Of a stretch of DNA of 64,000 nucleotides, positions 26,650 to 39,464 are shown piece by piece; position 1 is the stretch's first letter; each line of letters begins with the position of its first letter. The notes beneath the pieces are model-generated. The model had not been told where the DNA came from, made no database searches, and saw nothing but the letters and a program-made list of their open reading frames with translations. A program made the position numbers and the translations under genes. Source of the stretch: Tetrahymena thermophila SB210 (Eukaryota; Ciliophora; Oligohymenophorea; Hymenostomatida; Tetrahymenidae); contig NW_002476202.1 of the NCBI RefSeq assembly GCF_000189635.1, forward strand, positions 186,001 through 250,000. Direction: 5' to 3'.

Positions 26650-29313
26650 ATGATACTCAACGATCCTGTTTTAGATGTTAGCTTTTACGACAAATAATCA
26701 TTTTGCTGTAGAGAGAGCAGGGAGATTCCTATTCCTAAAGAATTAACATTAGATATGAATGTAAAGAGAGATTTAAAGTTTCCGAATTTATCTTAAAATT
26801 AAGAAAATCAGATTATGACGAATCCTTCAAAATAGTTTATTAGCCTATCAAAAATAGATACAGCTAATACTCCTGATTATGAATTTTAGCAAACAGCAAA
26901 CTTCTTTTTTCCACAATTCGAATAGCAAACTTAGAAAGAACAAGCTAAAGAAAGTGATTTTGAATATATTTAAAAAGCGCGTGGCAATTCAGTATTTGCT
27001 TTTCCAATTGATAATGAGAATAATTAATAATTTCAATTATAATAACAATCATTATCAGGAGCAGAGAGTGATTCCATGAAAAAAAAGATAAGGTTCTCGA
27101 GAATATTAGTGAATTCACATGTAGTTTAAAATGAAGAAAGACAGGCTCCTGTTAAAACATTGAAAAGAAGTGTGATTAGCATGAGTTAGCCGAAGTTACA
27201 TGGTTAAGGTAAAAGATAAAATTCTTTATAGAATTATATATATTAAGCACATACTACTACCATTCAAGTTTATTGTTAATCAGAAAATTTGATTTTGTTA
27301 TTAAAATATTGATAAACAATTTATATTGTATTTTAAATAAATAAAAGGTGGTGGATCTTCTATTAACCAAAATTTTGAAAAAGAAATCTCAACACAAGAC
27401 TAAATGGGATTGACACATAATTTAGAGAGAAATTTGAGCTAAAAAAAGATAGCTTTGGAGACTAGGGAAACAGCTAAAGTTTTAAGTCGTTAAAACATAT
27501 AAACAGAGTAACTATAAAAAGAATAAAACTCACAAGTAATTTTATCTAGTACTGTTTAGAAGCATATGAACTAAAACAATAATAATAGCATATTGAATAA
27601 CCAATACTTAACAAAAGATTAGTAAGATCTTCGTCTAAATAATTTTATCTAATTGATGAATGAGAAACAACCAATAAATCCAAATAGCCATAATTTTTAA
27701 TTAAATAATATATTTCCTTAATCTACTTCTAGCATACAAAAATGCTCAAGAGAACTGTTTGGTAAATAATCTCAAAAATAATAATAGCCACAATAGTTAA
27801 ACTTAGCTAAATATTAAAAACAAACATTAAAACTTCCAGATGAAAATAATGTAGTTGATAGCAATTAGGTTTTCAGAGAAATAAATGCTTAATCTTGCTA
27901 ATCAAAATTAGGTTCGGGTCTAAATGAAAAATCTAAAAATATTAACAATATCTCACTATAAAATCAAATTTAATTTAAATCTAATATGAATTTGAATAAA
28001 AATATGAATCAAATTAGCTATGGAGCTTAAAACTTTTATAATTAATAAAATAAATGTGATTTACTAAATTAGTAGTAATAATCTACATTAAATTCAAATT
28101 AAATATCAAAACAAGTATCAAGAAAAGGATCCTCTTCTTGTCTTGAAGATATTTAGAAGAATTTAGTTGATGATAACTTTATGCAGTAGTTAAAGCAACA
28201 ACAAATGAGTTTACTAAAAATCAGATATTAGCAAATCAAAAATTTTTAAGATTTAAATTCAAATGCTTCACCTATAGAAAATAATATTTAAAATTTAAAT
28301 AATAATGGAAACCTTTTGATGAGACAAGACATAAAAGGATAGCTTTTGTACAGCTCATAGCAAGATTCAAGAAGAAATTATAGTAGTCTCACTAAAAGTC
28401 CTTTCTGTAATGTACAAAACTCCATTTCAAACGACCTTCGAAATTTGCAAGTATTAAGCAGCGATAATAAAAAAATGGGAGGAAACATTCTTAATTAAGA
28501 AGAGAATCAAAATAGATTTAATTTGAATTTAATTAATACGATCAAATAAAGAACAATTAATAATAAATAATAAATTGATAATTTCTATTCAAAAGTTCCA
28601 ACAACATAAAAAAATTAAAATATTCACAATAATAATTAAATAGCTAATGATTTCGATGATAGTGAGGAAAACATAAAATTGGATGCAGATGCTGTCAGAC
28701 TAAGTAATAAAAATTTATTTCATCGCCGTTCAGTAGCTGGTGTTTTTAACAGTCATTCAACTAAAAATAATGCTATTTAAAAAGTAAAAATTATTTTTAA
28801 AATTTTTAATTATTTGAAATAGAAAAAAAATAATTTATTGGAAAATTTTTGTTGTTTCATTTATTTTAAAATGATTATTTATTTATTAAATTAATTTTAA
28901 ATCAAAAGGAGTAAAATGATGAATAAGCAATTTCTGAAATAGAAAAAGTAAGAAGATAAATTAAGCAAGCTATTACTAAAGGCGTTAGAAGCGATTTAAA
29001 AAATAGCCTGTAGACTTTACCTTAGCTGAGTAGTAATAATATTTAAATATAATAGTAATAAAAAAAAATAGATAGTCATAATATTAACTTTGCTATGCCA
29101 AAAAAAATCTATCAATCAATCAACTGTGAAGCACTTTAAAAAATATAAAATAATTTAGAAGATGTTACTGCTTCAGGAAGAGATATTGCAGCAGAATCTA
29201 ACTTTTCTTTAGTCGGAAAGGTTGGTTAATGTAAGACCTTTTTATAGAGGAAGCCTTAGGAAAATATAGTTAATAAAATATTTTAGATCCCTAATGAAAT
29301 AATACTTGAATGA
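26650..29313 (+). CDS. Q/N-rich protein of unknown function
   Basis: I do not recognise this family. Exons are 26650-27208, 27348-28783 and 28909-29313, giving exactly 800 codons including TGA 29311-29313. Boundaries rest on GTAAAA donors and AAAAG acceptors and on preserved frame. The first ~190 residues are mixed and less repetitive, with basic stretches such as MKKKIRFSRILVNSH. The middle 480 residues are dominated by Gln and Asn with scattered Ser. The last ~135 residues are again more complex and may fold (KKIYQSINCEALQKI, LEDVTASGRDIAAESNFS). There is no signal peptide or membrane segment, so it is probably cytosolic or nuclear. Confidence 0.8.
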
Positions 29314-30456
29314 CTGAAAAATTTCAAAAAATTTTATTATAAAAATTCAAGTTAATTATTTTTTTAATTTCTTCGTTAAATTTCTTATTCTCTATAATTA
29401 ATAAAATAAATATATATATATAATTATCTATATATAAGTATATAAATATGTCTATATTTCTCGAAATGTAATTGAAATTTGATTGAAATAATTTTCAACA
29501 TAATTGATAGAAATCCTAAATAAAAAAAGAAATCAGGTAAAGCTAAAATATTATAATAGTTAAATTATAAAATAGATAGTTTTTTTAATTACTCATTTTG
29601 AAATTAGTAACAACATGATTAAATCTTTTTTTCTTCTTCTATTTTTAATTAAGCTGCAATCATTCAGAGAGATTGATTTTGTATCTATATTTAGTTACTT
29701 AGAAACTGTTTGCTTGCTTTTACTTTTTGATGGATAGATTTATTAAATAAGTGATGATTTATCCATTAAAATTTGGTTAGAGTTACAATGTTCCTTTTTT
29801 TAATTGGTATAAAATTTATTAAGCGATTGATTTAAAATTTGTAATTTCGTTTAAAAATTCATTCTAATTTATTTAGTGTCTATATTTTTTCATTAAAAAA
29901 ATACTGAATTTCTTAATGTTTAAAATCCAATTAACTTATTAACAAATTAAGTTTTTATTAAATCATCAATATAAATGTCAAGGATATGTCTTTCATAAAT
30001 ATAAAAAGATAGTTAGATTTAATATTTGATATCCAATACTTTATAATTAAAAGAATGGTATTTAAATAACATGTTACTCTTTAACTAAAATAAATCATTA
30101 AACTGAAATGAAAGAGATTTTGTTAAAAATGAAAACTTTACTATTTTTAAATATATGAACATTTTAATATTTTTTGAAAGATAATAGACAAATAGAGATT
30201 TAGAATTAGATATAGAATAATAATTTATCTAATCTTCTCTGTTTATTGCTTATTAATATAGCATATTGAAGGCATTATAATATTTTGGTGATATTGCATA
30301 AAAGCGAATCAATTTTTTGTATTAAAAAATCATAATTTAATTGAAATTCAATAAATTTACAATTAAGTGAAAAAAAAAGTTTTTTAATAAAACAAAGGTA
30401 AACAATCAATCTATCTATCATAAATCATAAAATTTAAATATACAAATAAAAAAGAA
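29314..30456. other. AT-rich spacer with one weak small ORF
   Basis: Between the Q/N-rich gene and the TMBIM gene the sequence is mostly A/T tracts, including (TA)n around 29410-29450. The only reading of note is a 71-codon frame at 29615-29830, listed separately. Confidence 0.5.
29615..29830 (+). CDS. Possible small secreted or membrane peptide, weak
   Basis: A 71-residue frame opens with MIKSFFLLLFLIKLQS, which resembles a signal peptide or membrane anchor, and ends at TGA 29828. It has four TAA/TAG Gln codons and a second hydrophobic stretch (ETVCLLLLFD). There is no homologue I can name. It could be a real small gene, a relic exon or chance in a region where only one stop codon exists. 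Confidence 0.2.
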
Positions 30457-31320
30457 ATGAACTACAACAACAACGGAAATGCAGGATTTTAAGCAAATAA
30501 TGATATTGAAAATTTTTAGATGATGGGATTTGCTGCTGCTAAAAATTAATAAATGATGAATTAGTAGCATAACTAGTAGCCAAACAATTAAAAAGGATTT
30601 GTTTAAAATAATAATTAAAGCGCTGATTAGATTTCAAATAATGAAGGAGTAGCCTTAACTGGACTTTCAAATTTAAATTTAAGGAGAAATTTTATCCGTA
30701 AAGTTTTGGGAATTATTTGTACCTAGTTAATCATAACATTTGCTTTTATTATTCCTTCAACATTAAGTCAAGATTATAGAGATTTCTAAAAGAGATACAT
30801 TTTTATCGCCTACCTTTCTTTAATTTTGAATATCGCTACAATGATTACTCTTTATTGCTTCCGTAAGCAATGCATGAAGGTTCCTAATAACTACATTTTA
30901 CTTTTTATATTTACAATCACTGAAGGTTATTTAATTTCCATGATAACTTCAGTATCTTAACCTGAAGTTGTTTTGTTGGCAGGAGGTATCACTTTTGCAA
31001 TAGTCTTATTTATCACAATTTATGCCTGCACAACTAAAAATGATATAACCCAAAAGGTAACAGCAATTTTCTATGTAAGTATGGCTCTTCTTGTAATTAT
31101 CCTTGTAGCTTCAATATTTAGAAGTTATATAATTTAAACTCTTATTGGTTTGGCTATTGTTGGAGTTTTCTGCTTTTACTTAGTTTTTGATATATAGAGA
31201 TTACAAGGAAATAAATACTTATCATATTCTTATGATGATTACATAATTGCTTCACTTGACATATACATTGATATTGTTGTTATTTTCTAAACCGTTCTTG
31301 GCCTCGCTAACAGAGAGTGA
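30457..31320 (+). CDS. BAX inhibitor-1 / TMBIM (LFG-like) family membrane protein
   Basis: This is an intronless 287-residue gene from ATG 30457 to TGA 31318. The first ~75 residues are Q/N-rich and cytosolic. The rest fits a Bax-inhibitor-1 fold: LRRNFIRKVLGIICTQL at the first helix, then about six or seven hydrophobic helices. TITEGYLIS occupies the place of the family 'Exxx' helix. FDIQRLQG and YDDYIIASLDIYIDI lie before the last helix, as in TMBIM/GRINA/LFG proteins. Members sit in ER or Golgi membranes and leak calcium or modulate cell death. The aspartates in the C-terminal segment match the family's pH-sensing acidic residues only by inference. Confidence 0.88.
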
Positions 31321-31955
31321 AATAGTATATAAAAATCTTTCATAAATTTTATATAAAATAAACTTAATAATATATACACAAATTTATTAACCACTTAACT
31401 TAATCTTGGTGAAAAAAATAAATAAATTCAAAGTTATTTGTTTTTGTTTTATTTATTTTCATTCTATCTATTCTTGTTTTGTTAATTAACTAATTAATTT
31501 ATTTCCTTTTCAGATATAAATAGATGATTTTGATTAATTTTTTGGATATCTATTTATCTATTTTTCATCATTTCTATTTAATATATAAACATTTTTTTGT
31601 ATTTTTGGGGAATTAGAAACTTGTAAACTTTGATTAAACGGATGTTTATTTTTTCTCTCTATTATGCACCTGAATATAAAGCTCTAATTTATACCACAAA
31701 TTGCTCTCAGTGAATTTATTAATTCATCAACCAGTAATTTTTTGATCAAAAGTTTTAAATTTTAAATATAAAAATAGATTTTGATTGCCTACTAAACAAG
31801 TAATTAAATGGTGAAACCAATTTAATAACATAAGATATGTGTTTTTTAATGTAGTTAGTAAGGAAATTTATTATTAACATTTATTTATATTAAATTTTTA
31901 AAACAACATTAGAAGAGATAAAATACAAAGATAGACTTATTAATTTATTTATTAC
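31321..31955. other. Convergent AT-rich 3' spacer
   Basis: This spacer separates the 3' ends of the TMBIM gene (+) and the polytopic membrane gene (-). It is very AT-rich. No gene, RNA or repeat array is visible. Confidence 0.6.
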
Positions 31956-34181
31956 TCAATTTGTTTTTTTGGGTTGCATTATTCTCCTGACTAAGTGAAT
32001 TACCTAAAATATGAAGAATGTAGTGATAGAAAAAAATATCATGAATATATACTCAGCCTTAACAAAAGAGTTATTAGTGAAATTTATATTGAAGTAAAGA
32101 TATATCAGTAAAAAGCTAAGAATCCAAGATAGATACCATCCTAATTTATTCAAATATGATTAAAATGGGATGATCCAATAAAGTGAAAATGGCTCAGAAG
32201 AATTTTTTAATTTATCATAGGCAAGAGATACCTTTTTAGAACTTAGGAAGTAAAACATAAAAGAATATATTGATAAGAAATAGTAGATATTGCAAATTGT
32301 ACTATTTTATTCATATATTTCAAGGTTATCTGAAAACATATACACAAACAATTATAGAGCCAGTGATATAGTTACAGTGTAACCTTCAAAGTTCACAATA
32401 AGATTTATGTTTTTATCTAAAGCTTCCAAATGATTAGTTACCATCAATCTTATTTTTCTTTTAGTTTCTTAAAAATGATTAATTTACTCCTCTTAGTTTC
32501 TGATATTGTTATTACTATTATTAAAATTTAAGTTTTATTAATTTACTATTTAATTGCTGCTGTTAAATACATTTTAGTTATTGACTTACATATTGCTAAC
32601 TTAATCAATTTAAATATCTTAATTGTTGTTAACAATTTAATTTGATTAAATTTAATAACTTTACTACATTATTAAGTTACTATTATTGCTTATGCTTAAT
32701 TAAACCACATTCACCTATTGGTTTACTTATGGAATTTCTATGTTTAGATTATTGTTGTTCTATTATTGAGGAATTCTTTATTGATGCTAATTTTATGCAA
32801 ATTACAATTTTTGTTACTTTTAAATTTCTTTATTGAGAGCTTTTAATGTGATTCTATTTAGCACTATCCTTGTCGAAATGCAAACTAGATAAAAAGAAAA
32901 AATTGGTTCAAACTATAAGATGTAATACTCTTTTCCTCTTTCTTAGAACAAAGCATTGAGCAATTGAAGAATAATAAATATGGAATAGCTGGAAAAAAAT
33001 ACTATTAAAAAAGCACAATTTTTTACTCTATTCATTTTAGTTGAAAGTTAAATATTCTAAGTAACTATATAGTAGTTGAAAAGTGCTATGTAAATAATAC
33101 TCAAATAGTAGAAGCCTCCAAAAAAATAGGAATATTCTTACAATATTAACTAATGATTTTGCCAAGAGCTGCCAAATGCAATAATCTGAAGTACAAGAAT
33201 AAATTCATAAATATAAATCATAAACTTCAAGTAATTCTGAACAGGGTCTTTAGCAAAAGTTGTCTGTATTTGAATTGCAAAATCAAAATTATAATGTAAA
33301 TATTCATCAAACTCTTTTCTGTAGACAGGCCAAGAGGTTACACAATACATCAGAAGTTTTTTAATTGTTTTTGGGTGCTTGTTTAAGTAAAATATCAAAA
33401 ACATTACCACTCTTAAATAAATAAAAACAAGAAGCAAATATCTCTAGTAAATATTATCTTCGTATTTGTTATTTTATATCATCGATATAATTTAAATGGA
33501 TGATATAGCAATTAAACAAAAGAAGTAAATGTTGTTTAAGTTTTATTGCAGTTTCTCTTGCGAATATGCATTCCTAACTTCTTCCTAAGGTGGATTTTAA
33601 GGAAGAGGTAAGAGAATCTATTCTCTTTTTCCTTTTATCAATCTTAAAACATTTACCAAATTAGTAATCACACAGAAAGCTCCAACAACAAAATTACAAT
33701 ATTTTAGAAAATCTGACCAATCTCCACTTATTGATTGAGAATTTACAAATCCAGAAAGAAAGAAAAGGGTAAGCAAAACAGGATCTGCCAAATTAGACAG
33801 CCATCTATTTACTACTAAATAAAATAATCCTAAATTATTTAAATTTGCAATATTTTATTAGTTTATATGATGATTTTGCTAGTTTAAAACATCTTAAAAA
33901 TTATCTAACTAGTTTTGATTGTTGGCGTTTAAGTTATTTTCTTAATTTCCATTTCCTGCTTAAGGAAAATAGTCTTAAATTTGTTAATTATTTGCAATAT
34001 TATTTTGATCATGTTAATTATTGTTATTGTTATCGTTTTGAATATAGCTTTGAGATAATTCAAATATAATGCTAGTATTTTCAAAATCATCTTAACCTTC
34101 GGAATCTAAGTGATCTTATTCCTAACCATTTTCATTTGAAGCAAGCTCAGATAAAATTAGTGACTATGAATAATAGAACAT
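31956..34181 (-). CDS. Polytopic membrane protein of unknown function
   Basis: A single exon of 741 residues runs from ATG 34181 to TGA 31956. Residues 1-120 are Q/N/D-rich. Hydrophobic segments lie near 125-147, 158-180, 213-235, 247-267, 320-342, 360-380, 398-422 and 438-452. A second Q/N-rich loop spans about 460-590. Four more segments follow near 612-632, 640-660, 690-708 and 716-736, giving about twelve passes in two blocks. Between segments there is a charged loop with SWPVYRKEFDEYLHYNFDF. No transporter, channel or enzyme signature was recognised. It is transcribed in the same direction as the coiled-coil gene 630 bp upstream. Confidence 0.85.
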
Positions 34182-34810
34182 TTTATAAAAATTATTTGTT
34201 ATTTGAAAACTTAAAAGTAAAAAACTTGAAGAATTCTAAAAATATCTAAGATTAATTATTATTAAATTTCAATAGATTTTACAAAAAAATAATCATAAGT
34301 AAAAAAATAAACTTTTTTTAAATATTGAAAGAAAAAGTAGACATATTTTAGTAAATTTGTAAACATAAATAAACAATCAAATCTTAACTATTATTTAAAA
34401 GTTAAAATCTTACTTTTTTTTTGCTTTTAAAGTAAAAAAATAAAGAAACTCAAAATTTAAAACCTTTAAAATAATTTTTTTTGTAATTAGGTAAAGAGAG
34501 TGTAAACTTATTAAAAAATGAATTAGATATTTGTATAAATGCAAAAAATTTATTTTGACCAACTAAATTTAATATATTTATTTTATTATATTCCAAACAT
34601 CTTTTAAATTATTTTATATTCAGTTCAGTAATTTAAGAATAATAATAAAAGAATCGAAGAAAAATTAATCATAAATATATTTTTTTTTAACAAAATAAAC
34701 AAATAGAGTTATATTTAAAGATATTTTTTAAGCTCAAAATCTAATTTTTTAATTAAATTTATAAATATTAAATTTTCAATTTTAAATTAGTATAATATAT
34801 TGTCAACTTT
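34182..34810. other. AT-rich spacer between tandem minus-strand genes
   Basis: This holds the presumed promoter of the polytopic membrane gene and the 3' region of the coiled-coil gene. It consists of A/T tracts, and no gene was seen. Confidence 0.55.
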
Positions 34811-37800
34811 TCATTCTACCAAATCTTCAGTTTCTTCACCATTCTAAATTACATTATTTTATTGTTCCTTTTTATTAAAAAATTAAATATCATTAAAATC
34901 CAAAAAATAAATTTCAAAATACCATTTTGTTTACATGCTCATCGACTTTGAAGAGCTATGCTTCTAATTATTTAAGTTGGTCAAGTAGTCCTTGATTTTC
35001 TCTTGTCAAAGTGCTATTAACATTTTACTATTATTCTGTTTATTCTCTACGCTAACGGATAATATTTGAAAGGTTAGAAATTTCTTATTTTTGGCTCTCA
35101 CTTATCTGTTGTAAGCTTAAAATTTGTGATTACAGAGACTATATTTCCTATTCCAACTCTTCGAACTTTTCTTCGTTTTCATGCAAAAGTACGTTAAGTG
35201 ATTGGTTTTCTACAAGGATTTATTAGTTTTCTTATATCTTTAATTATATTTCTTTGTTAAGTAAAGCAGTCTGCTAACTATTATTTTTAATCAAATTATC
35301 TGTTTCTTACTTAAATTAGGCTGATTATTCTGCAACTAATTTTTCAAGTTCTTCTACTTTCTATTAATAAAGCTTAATTGATTATTATTAATCTTAGAGT
35401 AATTCAATATTTTCTTTTATCTATTAATTAAATTAATTTGCAGCATCCTTCTTTGATTTCTCCAATTCCATAATTTACTTTTAAAGAATTTCAAGCTTTT
35501 TATTAAATTCTTTCTATTCTTTAATGCGACTTTCATCATTATTATTTTTATAATCAATATGTTCTTTGTGGATTGTCTAATACTGATTCCTCATTTATTC
35601 GTATTTCTTTTCTAAACTTTCTAAAGTCTTAGCAAGTTACTCATTTGTCTATTAATATTCCTTTATTTTTTACAAATACTCATTATTTTATTTTTTCAAT
35701 TCGTTATTTTCACCATCCATTTTTTTAAGTTCCTCTATAGCCTTTTCTAGATTTCTTTCACGTTTAGCTAACAATTCTTTGGTTTATGTTTGCTCAGTAG
35801 TGAGAGTTGTATTTTTTTCTGTAAGTTGCTTCTTTTCTCCTTCTTACTTTTATATTTTTTAAGTTGCTTACTTTATTTCTCCTGTTAATTTCTCATTTTC
35901 TGAAAAAAGTTTTTTTAATTTCTCTTCCGCCTTTTCAATCGTTTAACGTAAATTGATAGTCTCCTATTCAAATAATCTAAGCTATGCAATGATATTTTAC
36001 TATTCTGTTATTTTATCTTCAAGAGATTTTATCTAGGTCTTCTTTTCACCAAACTTTACTGTAACTATTTCTTCAGTTTTTCTAGCATTTTCTTCATGCT
36101 TTTTAATAGTTTCGTCTTACTTTTTAATGGTATCTTCAAGTTTCTTAATATGTTCATCTTATTTTTTCACTAGATTTTGCAACTATTCACCTTTGCTTTA
36201 AGAACTCACTAGATCCCTCTTAAGCTTTTCGATTTCTGCTATAAAGTTAGCTATCTGCTCATCCTTTTTCATAACTATTTAAGCAAGATTTTAGTTTTTA
36301 GAGGATGCATCTTCATACTTTTATTCAAAAATCTTTGTTTGTTCAAAACTTTATTGCAATTTAACAAACTTATCTTGCAAAATGTTGTATTTTTCCACTA
36401 GCATATTTGACTGGGCTAAGGTGTTATTTATTTCTTATTGTTTTTCAGCAATGATTTTTTAGTAATTTTCTTCTTTTTCTTTAAGATAAAACATATTTTA
36501 ACCTTTTTCTTTTATAAATTCAGATTTTTCATTTAGCAAGTCTGTTTTAGCTTTCTCTAAATCGGAAATGGTATTTTTCATTATTTAAATTTATTTATTT
36601 TCTTCTTGTGAGTTGAGTAATTAGTGCTTTAATTCACTATATTATTTTTCCAAATTATGGTATTGTTCTATTATTTGAGCTTATGTTTCTCTGAGTAATG
36701 ATATTTCTTTAATATATTTCTTTGTTTCCTCATCTTATTTGCTAATATAATCAGTGTTTCTTCTTAACTCATCTTTATTTCTTTATGCATCTTCTTTGTT
36801 TCTGAAGGCATCATCTCTGTATTTCTATATTTCATCAGTAGCTTTTAGAAGCTCTTCTTTTTTCTTTTGTAATTCTATCTTTGTTTTGGATTATTCATCT
36901 TTTTGCTATTAGAGTTTTTCATTTAATAGCCTTCTTTCTTCTTTATAATTTTTTATTTCTTCATTTAGAATAGCATTCATCTTTTAAAGATTTTCTAAAT
37001 CAAATCTAGATATTTTATAATTTAATTAATAATTAATAATAATAATAATAATAAAAGCTACCCTAATTGTGACTGTGTACCAGCTTATGTCTATAAAGAC
37101 GAATTAATATTTTTATAAGCATCTGCTTCTTATTCTTTCATAGCAAGAAGTTGCTAGAGTTTGTTATTTTATTCAACTAGCTCAGAAGACTTTTCATCAA
37201 TATTGGCAATGATTTCTTCTTATTCTGAGTATTAGTTTTTTAAATTTTAGTTTTCATATTTAAGATGCTCAATTTCATTTGTTTATTCATTAATAAATCT
37301 ATCAAGACGTTAAATTTCTTCAAGTAGTATTCTTTCTTACTTATTTTGAGTTTATTCTAAATTGTTAGAACTTAAATCAATTGATTTAGAGCTATTGCTC
37401 TTCATGTCTAACAATTTATCATTTTCTTAAATGAGTATTTTCATCTTCTACTCTAAATTTTCTACATGCTTTCTCTCTTTTTCGAAACTTGCCTATTTTA
37501 TAAAAATTAATTGTTAACACCAAAAAAAATAATTTTTAAACTTATTTTATGTGTGAGTACAAGCAATCATATCTAAATAATACTTAATTGTAATATATTT
37601 TACACATAATCTAAATTGTTCAAAAACCTAAAGTAAAAAGCATTAAATATTATAAATTTTAAAAGTCTACTTGAAGCAAGATATATTTTTCATTTAGTTT
37701 TTTATATTCTAAGCTTATATCTGAAGATATCATATTTTGCTAGTTTATTTGCAAAGGAGTGACACTATAATTTAAAATAAAATATTTTCAAATTACTGAA

Positions 37801-38253
37801 ATTAATATAAATTCAATAAAATATATTTTAAATGGCTTTTTTTTATAGATAACTACTTAAAAAGTTATTGTTAATAAAATTAATTTACGGTTATGACAAC
37901 TGAGATCCATTAACCTGATATTAATTATTTTGATTTTAAGTGTAATTAATACGACTTGAACCATGGGCAGGTACATTTTAATTATTATTAATATTATTAC
38001 TACTTAATTTTTAATTTTGAATGCTTTGACGATTAGATTGAGTTCCTAACAATTAAGCTTATGAATTATTTTTTTAAAAAGGCATTGCTGTAGGTATAGG
38101 TAAGGCTTAAGTTTGCTTAATTTAGGTTTATTAATTGGCCATAACTCCTTAATTCAGCTATGATTAAGTAGTCTACGCTGAAATCCTACTGCTATTTACA
38201 TTTTATTAATACATGATTTATTGTTATTGTTACGCAATTTACTACTATTACAT
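34811..38253 (-). CDS. Long coiled-coil protein
   Basis: Exons are 38253-37889, 37764-37671, 37492-37062, 37005-34923 and 34867-34811, exactly 1,010 codons. ATG 38253 is the first after an in-frame TGA. Residues 1-125 are Q/N-rich (IAQQQQQIMYQQNVNSS). From about residue 170 to 985 the chain is an almost unbroken heptad-like coiled coil of Glu, Lys, Gln, Asn and Leu (for example ELKKMDGENNELKKQNNE, KKQDEHIKKLEDTIKK). The last exon adds an acidic 18-residue tail. A rod of this kind suits a cytoskeletal, basal-body or Golgi tether role, but no head domain identifies which. The third intron contains a TAA-rich repeat. Confidence 0.87.
37031..37053. repeat. AAT microsatellite inside an intron
   Basis: Tandem AAT/TTA units lie in the 56-nt intron at 37006-37061 of the coiled-coil gene. 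They fill much of the intron between the donor and the acceptor. Confidence 0.75.
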
Positions 38254-39464
38254 ATTATTCTACCCTATTATTTAACAACTTTTTCAAATTACTTGTATAA
38301 ATTTTTTGCTTAAGTTATTATTTTTGAAAATATTAAATAAATTAATTAAAAACCTTTCTTTGTATAGAATATTTACTAATGATTTATCTCCTTTTAAAAA
38401 TAAACAGTAATTTATTAAGAGAATCTATCAATAATTAGTTATCATTATTATTTTATATAAATAATTAATAAATTTCTTTCTAGTTGAAAAATAAGTCATT
38501 TAATCTATTGAAAGAAAAAACTCCAAGAAGATTTTCAAAAGTATCTTAACTGGAAAATTAAAGCATGAAGAGGAAAATATTAAAATAAAGAAATATTAAT
38601 TAAGGACTAAAAATTTATTATCTTTTAAAAATAATAAAAAAATAAAATATCTCTTTAAAATACTCAAATCACTCTTTTTTTCTAAAACGAAGACTTTTAA
38701 ATATTGAAAGCAGAATTCTTATTAATTTAAAAATTTAAGAAAATGTATTTCTATTCATATAAATTTTAACAGTATTTATAAATTATTCTTATTATGATTT
38801 GTTATAAAGTTTTTTACAACAAAAATTTTCAAAACTTTTGCTAATTATATTTTTCTTTATAATTTAAATTGTTTTTGTAAAATGCTTAGATTTATTTAAA
38901 TCAACTTTTATTTATTAGACATTCAATTAAACTCAAAATTTAATAAATAAACTTTATAATAAAAAAATTAACATTTAAAATATAGATAATTGATTAAGTA
39001 AATTCAATATCTAAATAATGAAATTATATTTTATTAGATAATTATTTACAATTATTTATCAATACTTATTGAATATTATTTAATTAGTAGAATAAAACTT
39101 TTTATAATTATTTTAAAAAATATTATTTTTTCAGAACATTATTGATGAATACTTATTCTTATTTTATAGATCTGAAAAATTGTAATTATATTTAAGTGAG
39201 CAAACAAAATAATATATTTAATTAGCAATGATATATACAATAATAAAGGTAAATATATATTTCAAAAAAATATTTATAAATATATCAATACAGATTATTA
39301 ATTTTTAAAAGGTAATCTAAAGACTTGAATGAATTGGTTATAAAATGGAAAATTAATAATTATTACTTTAGATTAATTTATTTATTTTTGTATTATCCTT
39401 TTAAGAGATACAATAAGAAGTTCGAATTAATTTATCAAAATTGAAAGCATAGTCTTTTTCGAAA
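38254..39464. other. AT-rich spacer between tandem minus-strand genes
   Basis: This 1.2 kb lies upstream of the coiled-coil gene and downstream of the zinc-module gene. It is nearly all A/T. No frame with coding character was found. Confidence 0.55.

Noticed and set aside
32642-34069. Plus-strand ORFs at 32642-32836 and 33845-34069
   Set aside because: Both are antisense shadows of the polytopic membrane gene.
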